In this document: piece after piece, positions 14,601-29,507 of the stretch
Layout: each line of letters begins with the position of its first letter
How positions within the stretch are numbered: position 1 is the stretch's first letter
Origin: Merluccius polli
Taxonomy: Eukaryota; Chordata; Actinopteri; Gadiformes; Merlucciidae
DNA length: 64,000 nucleotides
Reading direction: 5' to 3'
Assembly (NCBI GenBank): GCA_030340625.1
Contig: JAOPHQ010005491.1
Span: 1-64,000 of the forward strand
Notes under the pieces: model-generated
Database searches by the model: none
The model's input: the letters and a program-made list of their open reading frames with translations, nothing else
Told to the model about the DNA's origin: nothing
Program-made: the position numbers and the translations under genes

Positions 14601-17600
14601 AGACCAAACAACGGATTCAATTGTAATGGTAACTTATTTGGCAAGAAATTAGCATCTTAGCCTTCGTGAAAAAGTATAGACCTATTATAAATAAAATTGA
14701 CACTGTAGGTTATAAAAAAATGTCTTTGTTTATAGTTTGAGTTACTCTTTCCATTTGTAATAATAATTAGGGATGAGCGAGTACAGCATTATCTGTATCT
14801 GTTAACCATATGAATTATCTGTATCTGTACTCGGAGTGGGCGGGGCCTAATCCGGAAGTGGGCGGGATTTAACCCGGAAGTGGGTCGGGTTGTCTTGAAA
14901 TGAGCGAGGTTTTAACCGGTATGTTATTTTAAGCATGCAATTGATATGGGTTGATCAGAAATTGCTATTTATTGCTGATTAGAAAACTATTTACAGGACC
15001 GGCAGGGAGAGGGAGAGAGAGAGAGTGTGTGTGTGTATGTGTGTGTGTAGCTTGATTTCCAATATTTATACCACTACTAGCTTTATATCTTCACGAAATA
15101 CAGCAAGAAAGTGTCGGACACCGTGCGTGAAGTAAAAAAAAACTGGTTAGAGCCAGGCAGCCAGATGACGGTTAAAAAAAGAAAAAGAAAAAAAAATCTC
15201 GACAGGCAGAGACGCAACGCGAGTCGGCACCACGTCTGAACGAACCCACATTTACCAAAACTCTACTGGTTCATAAGTAAGTACCAACCTAAGTAAGTGA
15301 CTGAGGGAGAGACAGAGAGCTGTTCTGTGTGTGAGTGATCAGAGCGGGACACAACAACACATCTGCATTGTTTAGGGGAGGGGCGCTGTAGCCTATCACA
15401 GAACGCTGACACAGTCAGCTACCCAATGAGGATTTTCATTCAATCCGAGCACAGATATTGACTCGTATTACTCGTATAATACTCGTACTCGGCAAAAGTG
15501 CTTTATCCGTACCGGATACTCGTTTCAGCCGAGTATGCGGCTCAACTCTAATAATAATTATAGCATAACTTATAGCGGCTTTTCCCACCCTGAGCGTTTC
15601 AAAGTGGTATTATTTTTGCACTGCTGTCGCAAAGACAAACGGGATCGATTTCCCTTTCCTCAGAGCCTAGCAACCACAACCATCACAAGACGTGCATTTC
15701 GCAAAAGAAACAATCAACACTTTGGAAATAAGAAGGAAAGAAGCATGTTCACTGAAGAGGTAAAGTGAAATTGGCATCATTTTATTAGAAAACAGGCAAA
15801 AGCTAATGATGTGCATTGCATAGTAATACCATAGTTTGTGTATTGCTTTGCACAAACAAGTATCGGCAGAAGGGGTTGGTGTCGGGGTTGAGGGAGGAGT
15901 ATAAGAAAACATTGGGAGGAAAACCGTGAGTTTATTCATTCATTTAGTCTATAATGGTGACATGAAAGCAGATACAAATTATGTAGTATGTGTTAAGAAA
16001 AGCGAACTGGGTTGGTAGCCTGACTGGATCGCCTGGCGAGTCGCGACATGAGGTTTATTCAGGTAGTATACTCGATGCAAAAACGTAGTGTACGCAGATA
16101 TAATTAGTGTCATCAGATTGGCTTTACTTCGGTTGTTCCACCGTCCGCCATTTCACCACAAATTTGTCATCCCTTATATTTATGTTGTGCAGTGTCAAGT
16201 GTTTAATCAAATTGGAGGTATTTCCCCGCCTTACACAAAATAGTTGTATTGCACTTGTTACATGTGCTGCTGTCAATTTTTGTTTTAGTAAAGCCATACT
16301 TTAGAGCATTTTACTTTGGAGATGATGGCTGCAGCTGGGCAGCAGTAGAGAGGAAAGTTCTCTGCAACTTTTCCGACCACAAGAGGGTGAGAGGATTGTT
16401 GCGTAACCAAAAAGAGGCATTGAAAAAAAATTAGTCATTCAGTCCGGGTAGAACCGACCATTTTGCCACCGGTATCACTAGGTTCTCGGTACCCGATCCT
16501 AATTATGACTCCCAGCTGCTGCGGTCCTGGGAGTAGCAAACAATTCCCGGCCTACTTAAGCCTGCTGTTCGCTACCTAAGAGAGAGGTGTTGGAGCTCAG
16601 AGTACGGCGGAACACACAGACCGCGTATGGTAAGAAGCCTCTAGCCGAGCGATTGAGAAGAACAACCTTGTGGATTACTTGAAGGCTTTTGTGTTTTAAG
16701 GACTGTTTTAAGAAGAGGAGCTACAGAAGCCGCCACTAATCCCTTTTCCTGGGTGGCAAACAAACATACACCCACCTAAAGAGGATACCCCGGTCCGGGA
16801 AGAACCTGAGTTGAATATTGATCCCCACCTCCCTTTTTACCATTTCGGCCCTGATTTAAATAAAATTACCCGACCTAGATTTAATATGTACATTGTCTCT
16901 GGAAGTTTGTTAATTATCCAATTCAAAAGAGCCTATCGCAGCCGTGGGTGCCACAGTGTGTGTGTACTATGACTGGACAGATCTGCTGAAACCCTCTACT
17001 CTGCATGTCTGTGAAAGATGCCCTCTGGAAGCCTTTTGATAGACAATGAGAACCTCATTACAAATCAGAAGCAGAAATGATACATACATTCATATTTTCT
17101 CATACAAAATGAGAATTGTTGATTTTGCTAGCACATTGGGTCTTTTTCAACACATCAAAACACAACAACATTTTCCAGCCTCGAGTGTGTAAATGTATTC
17201 GTTTTAAATCACTGGGATTGCCAAGATACAACAGGTTGGTAAAGGTACACTGTGTCCTACCTGGAAGAGAGTGGGGGGCACCTGTTTCTTCGCCAGGTGG
17301 GTCTGGACGTGGTCAACTGCCTTCTTAGAGAAAGGCTGAGAGACACAATGATGTGGAAACAGAACACGTGTCATTATAAATGCATCAACCTCGTACTTTC
17401 AGCTCCCTTTTCATTTTCCCTCAGTTAAACTTTTAAGATTTGTTTTTCTTTTTACCAAGTAATTTAGTGAGGAATTATTTGGTCTATAAAAAATGTCACA
17501 TTGGTAAAGGCATTTCTTTTTCGTGTATTTTGTGTAAAATAATTCTTGTTCAAGAAGTGGGGGGGGGGGGGAGAAGTGGGTCAAAGAATGGCTATGATAA

Positions 17601-20600
17601 GGGAAAGGTGATTTTAAAAATAGAAGTGTGATAGGATCAACCCCACATCCTCTTAGAATTAACCTGCACACCAGACTGCAGCAGCAGTGCTAGGAATCCA
17701 GGACATTGTCTGGGACACCACCGTCTTTCTGCTTAATAATGTTTTCCTCTGGCCTTACTGTTCTCTGAACTCAGCATTAACGTGTTCTGTACACTGGACC
17801 AAGGCAAAAAGTTGTTAATGCGGTTCAACTTTTGTCTTTATGTCTCGTATGGTTTTCCGAAGGCCTCGCTGTTCTCTGAATTCATTGTTGTCGCATTCTG
17901 TATGTAAAATAAAATTGATAATGGTGTTGGAGAAGACTGCACAGGGCTTGCTTTGTCGTAAGGACCAGCCGTGGGTCAACTTTTGTCTTTTCTGCTTACT
18001 ACCGTTTGCCTGAGGTTGATCTACAAATTCAACGTTATCGCATTCTGTACATCAAATTATATTTATGACATTGACAATGATGGTGTCAAAGGGGACGCCT
18101 CTGGGCCTAGGAATTCTGCCATAATAACTTTCGTAAGGAGGACAACTCACCGGTCAGTCTTTGTGCTTAGTAACATTTTCCTAAGACCTTGCAGTTCTCG
18201 GAATTCATCATTATCATGTTTGGTACATAAAATCGTCAATTAACGAGTTGCCCTCACATGTGAACAGGACAGAAGTTCCTTCATGATGTAGCCGTCGTAA
18301 ATCTGTCTGCTGCGACACAACCTCTCCTCCTCTGAGTCCAGCTTTTCGTAGTCCTTAATCTGAAACACACACACACATCGCCCGCTCAGTGCCACCACAA
18401 ACACTCTTTTCGAGGAGGCGCAAATCCGAACAAGCAGGATTACAAGCCTAATCTCTTTCAATCATATCACATGATGCCTTTTAATCCAACACACACACAC
18501 ACACAGATGCACATGGACACACACTTATATTTACCTCTTCGTAGAACTTGAGCTGCGGCACCGCTTCGTCTATCTCATTCATACAAAAGTCCTTGAACAG
18601 CAGAAAGCCTGGGTGACAGAAAAGATCAGAAAGCACAGGTTAAATACAGTGATGGGTTCAGACTAAAAGACCACTCTGTCTCTATTGAGCTTAAGGGCTG
18701 GACAGTATAGTGGTTAGGGCACAGGGTTGTTGGATCCCCAGTGTCTGCATTCTAACCTGTAGGCATCCTTGAGCAAGATATATTAACCCACAACCAGGGT
18801 CCAAAATTAACCTTTAGAAATGTGTATTTTTGAGTGTAGAAATCTACCGGGCCAACAATCTTTTTACCGGCCAAATGTTCAAATCTATCAGCCATTGGCT
18901 GGTGTTCATTTTGTACCCTGCCCATTACATTAATGACCTGTGTCTGAGTCAGCACAATGTCTTTTGCATGCACCCAAACACAGTGGCAGTCGCTCAATCC
19001 TTCTTCCACACAACCACCATAACACAAAAGACTTAGTCTTTTTTTGTATCTTTGAGAGAGAAATCAATACAATGACACAGCCCAACCACAAAACCAAATG
19101 AGATATTTAAGGTAGATGGCGGCAGGGGGTCACAGCAGGGGGTTGCGGCAGGGGGTCGTTAAGTGACACGACCACGTCACGTAGCAAACAACGCAACGGT
19201 GCGCTCCCAACTCATGCCGACCTGTGGAGTAATCGCAAACCTTTCACATACTATCTGGTTAAACACATCTAAGTACCTTGGCACAGAGAGAGCGAGAGAG
19301 ACAGACGGAGAGAGAGACAGACAGAGAGACGTGGCCTGGTGGTGTTGCCATGGCGATCGCCTCTATGGCTTTACAGTACCTCATGTCAAGAGGTGGAGGA
19401 GGAGGGGGCGATGGTACAGTGGAGCCTCATATCAGCTCTCCGATACTCTGTCCTGCTCACCAGGGGGCATGTGTCATGTCTTGTGTGCGCAGCGCCGGTT
19501 TTAATTGGATTCTTTTTTTAATTGCATCACCGATGCGGCATTATCACAGGGCAGTCTCCGCCAGGCAGAAAATGAATACATTACAAAGAAAGTACAGACG
19601 GAGAAACCAAGGGGAAGAAACACTAATAGCATGGAGCAACTAGCTGCATGCTAACTAGCTTTGTACTAGCTCTGTGCTAACTAGCAACACACAAACTAGC
19701 TGCATACCAACTAGTAGTGTACGAACTGGCTGTGTGCCAACTAGTTGAATGTCAACGAGATGTGTGCCAAGTAGCTGCGTGCTAACTGTGTAGGCAACAG
19801 TGTCATGTAGTGTGTGTGCGCGAGCGTGTGTGTGTGTGCAACAGGGAGATAAGAGCACCATGTTCATCTGGCTTTACACGCTTAGCATCAGGTATTAGCA
19901 CCAGGTATTAACAGGGGCCAAAATAGCCGGTTTAAGAAGATCACACATAGGGTTGGGTATCGTTTTAAATATTTATATTCCGGTTAAATTCCTGTAAAAC
20001 AATGCCGGTTTTTCTTTTCTTTTTTTTATAGAAATGCCATGCCAACACTGATTCTTTGAAAAGGTACCAGTTCCTAACAGTGCCAGAACCAATATGACCT
20101 TCTTTAAAATAAAGACCAAACAACTGATTAAATTGTTAAAATTCTTCAATTTTTGATGATAACTTATTTAGTAAGACATGAGCATAGAAAAAGTATAGAC
20201 CTAGTTAAACAAATAAAATTGTCAATGTAGGTTAAAAATATAGTGTCTTTGTTTATAGTTTGTTACTCTTTCCATTTCTAATTATACATTATAGCATAAC
20301 TTATAGTGGCTGTAGACAACTTTTCAACTTTCTCACCATAGCTTTACAAAGTAGTATTATTTTTGCGCCGCTGTCGCAAAGACAAACCAGATCACGTTCC
20401 TTTTCCTTAGAGCCTAGCAACCACAAGCCTAGCAAAACACAAGACGCACATTTGTTTGGAAATCTCTGCGAAAGAAACGATCAACACTTTGGAAATAAAA
20501 AAGAAAGAAGCATGTTCACTGAGGAGGTTAAGTGAAATGGGCATAATTTTTTTGGGGAACAGGCAAAAGCCATTGTAATGATGTGCATTGCATAGTAATA

Positions 20601-23600
20601 CCATAGTTTGAGTATTGCTTCGCACAAACAAGTATCAGCAGCAGGGGTTGGCGTCGGGGTGGAGGGGGGAATAGAAGAAACCATTAGGAGGAAAATTGTG
20701 CGTTTATTCATTCATTTAGTCTATAACACGACATGAGACATGAAAGCAGATACAAATTCTTTAGTACGTGTTGAGAAAAGCGAACTGGGTTGGTAGCCTG
20801 ACTAGATCGCCTGGCGAGTCGCGACATGAGGTTTATTCAGGTACTATACTCAATGGAATTAAAACGTAGTGTACATATAAGTAGTGTCATCAGATTGGCT
20901 TTACTGCGGTTGTTCCACCGTCCGCCATTTCACCACAAATTTGTTATCCCTTATATTTATGTTGTGCAGCGTCAAGTGTTTAATCAAATTGGAGGTATTT
21001 CCCCCCCCTTACACAAAATAGTTGTCTTGCACTTGTTACATGTGCTGCTGTCATTTTTTGTTTTAGTAAAGCCATACTTTAGAGCATTTTACTTTGGACA
21101 TGATGGCTGCAGCTGGGCAGTAGTAAAGAGGAAAGTTCTCTGCAACCTTTAAGACCACAAGAGGGCGAGAGGATTGTTGCGTAACCGAAATGAAAAAAAT
21201 GTAGTCATCCGGTCCGGGTAAAACCGACCATGTTGCCACCGGTACCACTTGGTTCTCAGTTCTCGGTACCCAACTCTAATCAGACACCGTGACACACAGT
21301 TGTCTGTCGCCCTGCACTCGAAGACAACATGTCCTGGCTGAGAGTACACTGGACGGGACTACAGTGACTCTGCGTTGAGCCACGTTGTTCAGGGAGCGCA
21401 GCCTCCTCCTATCACGTCTCCTTGCTTCTTCCTCCGGGTCCTTATCACTTCTGCAGACGCTGTGTATCAGTTCCTCTTTAAACTGGACTCTCTCACTCCC
21501 CCTCTCCCTGTAGACAGCGCTGACAGCTATATTAATTCAAAACAAACATGCTGTGGAACGTGTGCACACGCACACACACCGCATCGGTTGCAGAGAGGGT
21601 GACCCCGCGCGGACGCATGCACACAAAAAAAAGGAGAACACCAACACACACAGTGTGCAAAAAAGAAAGGAAAAAAAACAACTCTTGAAAACACTATGGC
21701 TAACGGCTAAATACGGGAGACACAGGAAGGAGAGGGAGGTATACTTCTTACATCACCAAAAGTCAAGGATTAACCTTAATCGCAGTACACCGCAGTACAC
21801 TACAACGACGCCCAGCTAATTCAACAAATGGCTTCTCACCACACACACACAGACTGGCTTGTGCCAACCACTGCCACCGGCACCACATGTTGTGCACAGA
21901 GCGTGGACAATAAGTGCACTCGTGCACTGCTACGGTTAGTGTGCAGTATCACATTTCTATTCTGTGAGTGCAGTTTTTGATGCCTACTTGGGTTGCTGCC
22001 AAATTCAGACTGAGGACGAGAGGACGAATACAATCCTCATGTTGCCTTTAAAACTAATCCTTTGTGTTAAAGCAGTATAGGGCTCATACATAGCGACGTC
22101 ACATTGCAATGACCGCCTCCTTTTTGGAAGCATAGGAGCATTGGAATGTTGGTTATTATGTTGGTAGTAATTTTTTATTTTGGTCATTGTTTAGTCATTA
22201 ATCCTGAAAGGCTTTGTTATTATGAGGAGACGTGATTGAAACTGCCACACCGCTTCTCATACGAGACGTGGCAAAACAACGTTTTCATTAGCCTAGGTAT
22301 ATTTATGTTGATTTAGGATTTTACAGTACTACAACACTCTTGATTCCTCTCAATATGGCGGAGTATCGGCAACAAAAATCCCATGATGCACTGTGATGTA
22401 CAGGCCCTATACATACGTTGAGATGCATAGTAATACTAATGCACAATGATCTAAACCAGGGGACCTTTAATAGATAATTAAGCACTGAAAGTATTTCCTT
22501 TGGTTGTGTTGTGCCCTGTATATTATACACTTAATTGCAATGTGTACATTGCAATTAAGTTTATCTCATTCGTTTGGACAATATGCAAATTACAGAGCTT
22601 AATATTGACGCATGCTCTTAAAACAGCTCTTTGGAGTTTTCACAGGGCACTGAGATAAGTGTTGAGATCAGTCAAACACTGCGTCTAAAATGTTTTTCAT
22701 TGTAATTTCCTAAGGGTCTATTTTCCTTCCCCAACTGTGTTCCTAGTCATTTTCTACCATAATGCGAAATTAAACATTTCAAATGGATTAACAATTAAAA
22801 TATACAAACAACTTGCACATACAAACAGTAAACACATGCAATGCTACTAGAGTAATACTTTAAAACGTAATAGGATAATAATAGCATGTGATAACATGTG
22901 TGGTAGGGATAGAACAACACACAGGGAATATTACAATCAAGTAAAATAAAACCTCATTATTTACTAAATATGTGGTGCTAACTTCCCTGCAACAGCATTT
23001 AGCTTTATTAGCCAGGCCTGTGCCCCAATGAGCCTGGTCCGTGACAAGTTAAGCACTAGCATCGTGCTAGCTCTTAGCTCTAGCACATTTCAGGCCAAGT
23101 ACAGGCCGAGGTTCCTCGTTTTCCTGCACAGTAGCCACCACCTCCGTCACTCATCACAGCTCACGTGAACGAACGGATGTCCGTTAACTATGCTAAGAGC
23201 ATGTTTACCAAGACCCCGTCTCCCTCCAGCGCCACATTTAGCGTGCTATAACCACAAGCTGCCTGCACTTACCGCCGCAGAGTGAAACAAGCTGGATCAC
23301 TCCGAGTCGCCTAGTCATGTAAAGTAACGGAAGCCAATAAAAACACTGCCCTGAGTTCAAACGGTTGGCACCCAAGTGGTCTACTGTTAATATATATTCT
23401 AAACAGACAAATGCATGCTCTCCCTGGTTCCAGCATATAAAAGCCGAAAATGTAAGCTCTATCAGACATAGCCCCTCACCCCAACACACACACACATGAA
23501 AGATGATGAGTCAAATGTACAGAATTGATGAAAAAGTGTTCTGTATAATCACTTGTGAATCTGGGGGAATATAGAGTGGAAGACTCAAGGTCCAATGGAG

Positions 23601-26600
23601 GGACACAGCTTGGAGTCCCTTATCTGAAATGCATACATGCTGAATCAACACCAAGCTGGTTAGTGTAAACTATTGCTAAACCCCAGCCAGCACAGGACAG
23701 CCAACTTCAAAAGGTCACAGAGGGATGGTCCACTTATAAAGGGAGCGTATATTGGTTTGGTAGTCAAAGACAAACCCTTTTTTCCAATGAACTCAACGTT
23801 TGCCTTCAATTACCAAGACATTGGCATTCTTGTTTTCGGTATCTAATATTAAAATGTCTTGGTGGTGCTAAAAGCTACATGTTCTGGAATGACAAGTGAC
23901 TAGAAACCATTTCTTTTTGCTTTGTTGTGGGGTTTGCGATCGTGAGATCACATCCTACCTGTCATTTTGTTTATTGAGTGCCAATACGCATTAGGGATCT
24001 GAAGAATAATCGGTTATTCATATTATGTTTTTTAGTCTTCTATGATCTTAAAACATAGTAAGCTATGCTCTTTTTAACAGTTTCTAAAATGATAGAAGCC
24101 TGTCCCAACTACAGTTCAGGTGTTGATAATGATTGAAGCAAATGGAAGGGTTGTTTTACAGTGACTAGCAGAACCAGTCTCATGGCGCTTTTCCACCGCA
24201 TGGTACCAGCTTGGCATGACTCTACTCGCTTGAGCCTCACTTTCGGTATAGTAACCTTGGAACCGTTACCTAACCCGTGTCAACCTGTACCTAAACCTAG
24301 ACCTGTTTTGCATTTCCACCGCAAACAGTTACCCTAAAATGTACGCGGGATTCATAACCACGTAACTATCGTGACATCATCTATAACATGACAAACAAGG
24401 AGGACATGGACTGTGGACTGCGTTCTTTCTTCTATGTGAATGTTTATTACAACAAGGAGACAAGCTTTGTTTAATAAAAGGCTGAAGGCAGCAGGGCGAA
24501 ATACTGCCGAAATAGAATACTGCCGAGAGTTTGGGAAATTGTACTTCAGAGCACAGACGAGGAAAAAAATAAATAAAAATGAAATCAATAAATTGAAATA
24601 AAAAGATTTGTCGAGGGGTGTTTATATCGGTAGTCTCCATTGCAATCGATGGAATATTTACAAATGGCGGATTGTACCTGGTAGCTGGTGCTTTTATGGT
24701 ATCACCTCGGTCCGGGTTCCAAACGAGCTGAGCCGATACTAAAAGGTGATGTGAAAACACTGCTAATGGTTAATGGTTTTAATAAAGAAGGGTTTTAATA
24801 ATTAAAGTATTTAGCAGTCGTTTCATTTAAAACGAAGGCAACAGACACCAAAAAGCTCTACCTACTAATAATAACGGGTTGGTAATTTAATAAACATGAA
24901 TAGAACAGATACAATCTTTTTTAATTTTCTGGCAATCCATCACCCACAATAGCGCCCGTGAGAATTATCTTCGGGTAAAACGCTTGTCCTGCCTTGCAAG
25001 GCACGGACCACTCAAACCACATCTTTGCTTTGTGATAAATGGAAGTAGGTCTTCTCTCATACTATGAAAGCCGTGTGTCTTTGCAAAATTTTAGGTTCCA
25101 TTGAAGAACATTACATTGAATCGGACTAGGGCCTATGAGAGAATCCTGCTGCACTGTGAGGGGGTACTAGCTGGTATTATCTGCAGTGGAAAACAACATA
25201 CTTGGTACCAAAAGCAAGTAGAGAAAACCCGCCATATGTTAATAGTGGAACGCTGCTTCAAAACATACTGAATAGCCGAAGCCTTAACTAGATGTTAAGC
25301 CCAAAGCACATGACCATATCAGAACATACACAAAATTACGTTTCTCAAATTTCCGTATGAATCTGGTTCTTGTTTGTTGCACTACAAATATGAGGAAATA
25401 TATGCTTTGGGTTTAATGGAAAAACTCTGGTAGTGGATAATTAGGCATGTCCTTGAATGCGCGAGGGAGACAGATGAGAGGAGGATAGATGTGCGCTCCG
25501 ACAGGAGATTGACACTTCCACATTTTGATAATATTGGCTAGGGCCAATATTGGCTGTTGATTATTCTGACAATTAATCGAGTAACCGGATAAAGAAACAT
25601 TGAGAAAACATGCCTTTTTAATCTTTATTTATTGAGGACAATAACAGCCTTAACTTTGGCATTGTAGAAACATACAGCACTGCATATGAAACAAATAAAT
25701 ATTTAAAAAATATATTTCAGCACCTCTTGAAAGTGTTATATTAAGCACTGTATTAAAAAAACATCAGTTTTTAATATACAAAAATAAAACATTGGCAAGT
25801 GCACCAATTACAAAAAATATCTAAACAATAGCCAGTGCTGTTCTTGAACAGAACACGCTAAATTCATTCAGCGAATCATCGTGCAGTATTCAGGTCAGGT
25901 GACGAAACATGGCTGCAACACTCTCTCCTCATGTCCCCCTCCGGTTCCTCTTTCTTACAATGACTACAGACCTAGCATTACAATTGTATTATTACAATAC
26001 ACCTTTGGCATAGTTTTACACCTTAAATGGAGGACTAATATACATTACTAACTGACGCAACTTCATGTGCGAGTAAGCCAGCCAGTCACTGACACTGACT
26101 AACTTTAGAACAGTACAGTAGTCACACATCACTTGAAAACATTTATTCCCATTAAGTAAACATTGATATCGGCTATTTAGCTATATATTAGATGTGTATA
26201 TATATATAGGGCTGGGCGATAAAACGATCTCGATAGGGGATCGTGATAAAATTGACGTCGATAACGGTAATAAACTTTTTACTTGATATGGATAGATCTA
26301 ACAGCCTATCACACAGCAGAAAAAAAACATGACAACATCCAGTCAGACTGCAGTTTTTGGCTTGCACGTCAAAGTACATGCCAATTTCCTACCGCAAAGC
26401 ACTGTTTGAAGTGAGGAGCACTGTTTGCTATGAAGAAAGTGGATGTAAAGTGGATGAAAAAAATGAGTGGAACCAAGGGGCACGAAAGCGACGGTGGAAG
26501 TGAACTCGTGTTATCCTCCAAAGCTGAGGAAATTGTTGACAAAAAAGGTAACTGTCAATTATATGGAAGTGGTTTGGATATTTCAAAAGCGACGAAGTAC

Positions 26601-29461
26601 AGATTAAGACGGTCTGCAAAATATGCCGTCGGGAAACACAACAAATCTTTTCCATCACCTGAAAAGGTACCATCCCAGTGACCACACCGAGAGTATGAAA
26701 ATGTGGGCCCATGTTAACGTTAGTCTGCCCACAAGTTTTATCCAATGTCCTACTGATAGTAGTCACAGCTTTTAGTTTTATTTACATTATTTTAATAAGT
26801 TACAAGGTTAACTTGTATTGTTTTGTTAAGGCAGATAAAGCATGTTTGCCAAGTTAAATGTTTACATTTATGTTATTCAATATATTCTTTGATCACAAAA
26901 TATATTCTAAGCCACAGTTAAATGTTTACATGTTATTCTATTTTTTATGTTAATAAACTATATTCTAAAGTTTAACTAATGAACCCTCTGGTTTCTTCAG
27001 GCTTCAGTCATTATCAGGATACTACAAACTTGCAGCATTATCAAATTCTATATCATGATATCGATGTTGATCAATATGGAAAAAATGATTGTGATCATAT
27101 TTTTTATTTTATTTATTTATTTTATATTTGCCCATCCCTATATATATATATATATATATATTCCCTCTTCTCTGCCATGGCGAAAGTGCATAATATGACG
27201 TACTATAAATTTGCGAGTACTTGAGGCAGAAATTTTGAGTAATATTTTTTGTCCTTGAATGAAAGTTATTCGAGTAATCGTTTCAGCCCTAATATTAGCC
27301 GCCTCTATTAGCCATATTTGGCACCTCTCAATATTTAGGGTACAATGCAGTTACAAAAATGTCGCACCGCAAATAGGACCATTTCTACCACATTCAGCAC
27401 CAGCTAGGTTTTCATTTCTGACCCTGTCGGCGAAACCGTATAATTGATTATTCGCTTATACCACCCACTGATTATTCAACCATGAACAATGTGAGTTGTT
27501 CACATCCCTAATAAGCATCAACAAGATTTTAAGAAGGATCTACGTGACAAACTATGTTTATTGCTTGGTACCGTCACAGCAATTCATATGAACCAAGTAA
27601 ACAAACGTGGCAGATGAACACAAACTGGCAACATTCTGTATGCTGTTGCCAGTATATGATTTCAACATCAGGGTTTCTGCTAGCCATTTTTTTGGCCTAA
27701 AAGATTCTAATTTCCCGGCCAAATGTAGAATTTTACGGCCATATGTAATTCTCGTGCGTGTGTAATGATAAGCCTACGTGTGTGTGCAAAAATACATGTT
27801 TTAAGTAGGTGGTGTTGTGCAATGTTTGAAAAATAATAATGGGCTAATCCCAACAATGGCAAAATTATTATTATTATTGGCTATAATTATGTAATTATAT
27901 GAAATAACAAATAACGAATCTCACAGTTGAGAACTACCAACAAATTAGGACCATTGTATTAAGTTTTATGTTTTACCCTATCGTCAAATTTGATTCATTT
28001 GTTTAATATATATGTTTGTTTCAGGCAGACAGAACAAACCTATATCCGTGAAGATTAATTTGGTTAGTCGTTCAATATTCCCCCTTTTCTACTTCCTAAT
28101 CTCAATAAATCATTAAGAGCTGAATTATTTCAGATTAGTCTTGTTTTAAAGTACACATTGGACAATGTTTTACATATTTCCCTGAGTGTCACACGATGTC
28201 CTTGATATTAGGAAAAAAATGCGGATGTGTACAACTAGTCGACTAAACAACTTGCAGCGCTTGGTAGTCGGCACCAGAAATAGTAGTCGGTGAAACGCTT
28301 TTGAGAAAAGCATTTCTGCCAATAGACCTATATAAACCACGGAAGCACACGATACACTATTGATATAAATATGCATACAAGACTTAGACCATGCTTTTAG
28401 TAGGCCTAATTAACCAACATTAAACAGCGTTTAGTTTCCCAAAACATCTAATAATCAATCTAATAATTTCATTTAATCTGGTTCACAATTCTCAGCAGCG
28501 CTCTTCGCCCCAGTCAGTAACTGTGGTCATGTCAGATGCACTGCCGTTCACGATCAGTTGGTCTTTTCATGACTTCATTTAAATAAATGTTTAATTAGAT
28601 ATAGAATAATAACTATTGAGGTATGAACGAGCTTGCGCTCCTGCTGAAGGTTTAAACTCTGCTACGCACACACGATGGCGCTCAGCTGTTCTAGTCGCTC
28701 TAGAGGCGCATCATTGAATTGTCACAATTCAGTTTGTTTCACAGTGCAGAAACCATTATCCGCCAGATTATATTTACTACTTATGTCTCACCTTTCTTTT
28801 CTTTAGGCCTACTGAGTTTGAGTGAACGGCTGCTCACACGAACGGCTTGCTCACTTAGTAAAAGGATCGATAAAATTAATAAGAATAGAAAAAAAGAACC
28901 ACAAAACATTGTTATGACGTCTCCTGATAGATGAAAATTCATTTCGGATGATTATTTAGATTCAAACTTCCAAAGCTAGACAACTCCTGTTTTTTTGCTT
29001 CTATCTGTGTCTCAGTGTCATGGTCCCTTGCGTGGGTACATTTACATTTAGGGCATTTAGCAGACGCTTTTATGTATATACTGTATATCGCTGTTGGTAC
29101 AGTAAGGATGTCAATAGAACAATTTTCAAGCACTCATAATTGCTAGGTTAAGACATTCCTTGTATACAACAGGGTACCATTGAAGCATCAATAGTTGGGA
29201 GCTTCATAAAAGCTTGTAAGCTCATAAAAATGTATTACTTTTTTTTAACTGGCCAATATGGCCGTCAAGATTTATATTTACCGGCCAACTGAAATTCTAG
29301 TCGGCCAATGGCTGGTATATGCTGGCTAATGGAAACCCTGGTATATTGCATTGCTTTGTATCATCGTAACCCAGGTAGGTTGGGAGTTGCTAACTAATAA
29401 GAGACGGGGACGGGTGGAATCAAGGGCTACAAAACGACTGTTGACATCCCAATATAGTACA

Positions 29462-29507
<46 letters not shown>

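Larger units (their letters stand above)
11827..16955 (+). mobile_element. Gmr1-like Ty3/gypsy retrotransposon, decayed, 3' LTR split
   Basis: Domains in order: half of a CCHC zinc knuckle ([11 protein letters not shown], 12017-12049); aspartic protease ([11 protein letters not shown], near 12193); integrase core and C-terminus (about 12690-13350, [13 protein letters not shown]); reverse transcriptase (about 13420-13975, YLDD at 13952-13963); RNase H end (about 14090-14250, [10 protein letters not shown]). A polypurine tract (GGGGGGGAGGATA) precedes the 3' LTR at 14300. The LTR starts TGTGGAGGAC and ends GGTGCCACA; the first about 55 bp recur at 11827. Integrase before reverse transcriptase is the Gmr1 group order, unlike other Ty3/gypsy elements. 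gag, the integrase N-terminus and much of the 5' LTR are deleted, and frameshifts abound. No matching target duplication was read (TG-rich flanks). Confidence 0.85.
14300..16955 (+). repeat. Gmr1-like 3' LTR, interrupted by hAT elements
   Basis: Proximal part 14300-14403; distal part about 16502-16955 with AATAAA near 16859 and the terminal GTGCCACA. Between them lies a hAT element (14404-16501) that itself contains another (14768-15550). Confidence 0.7.
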
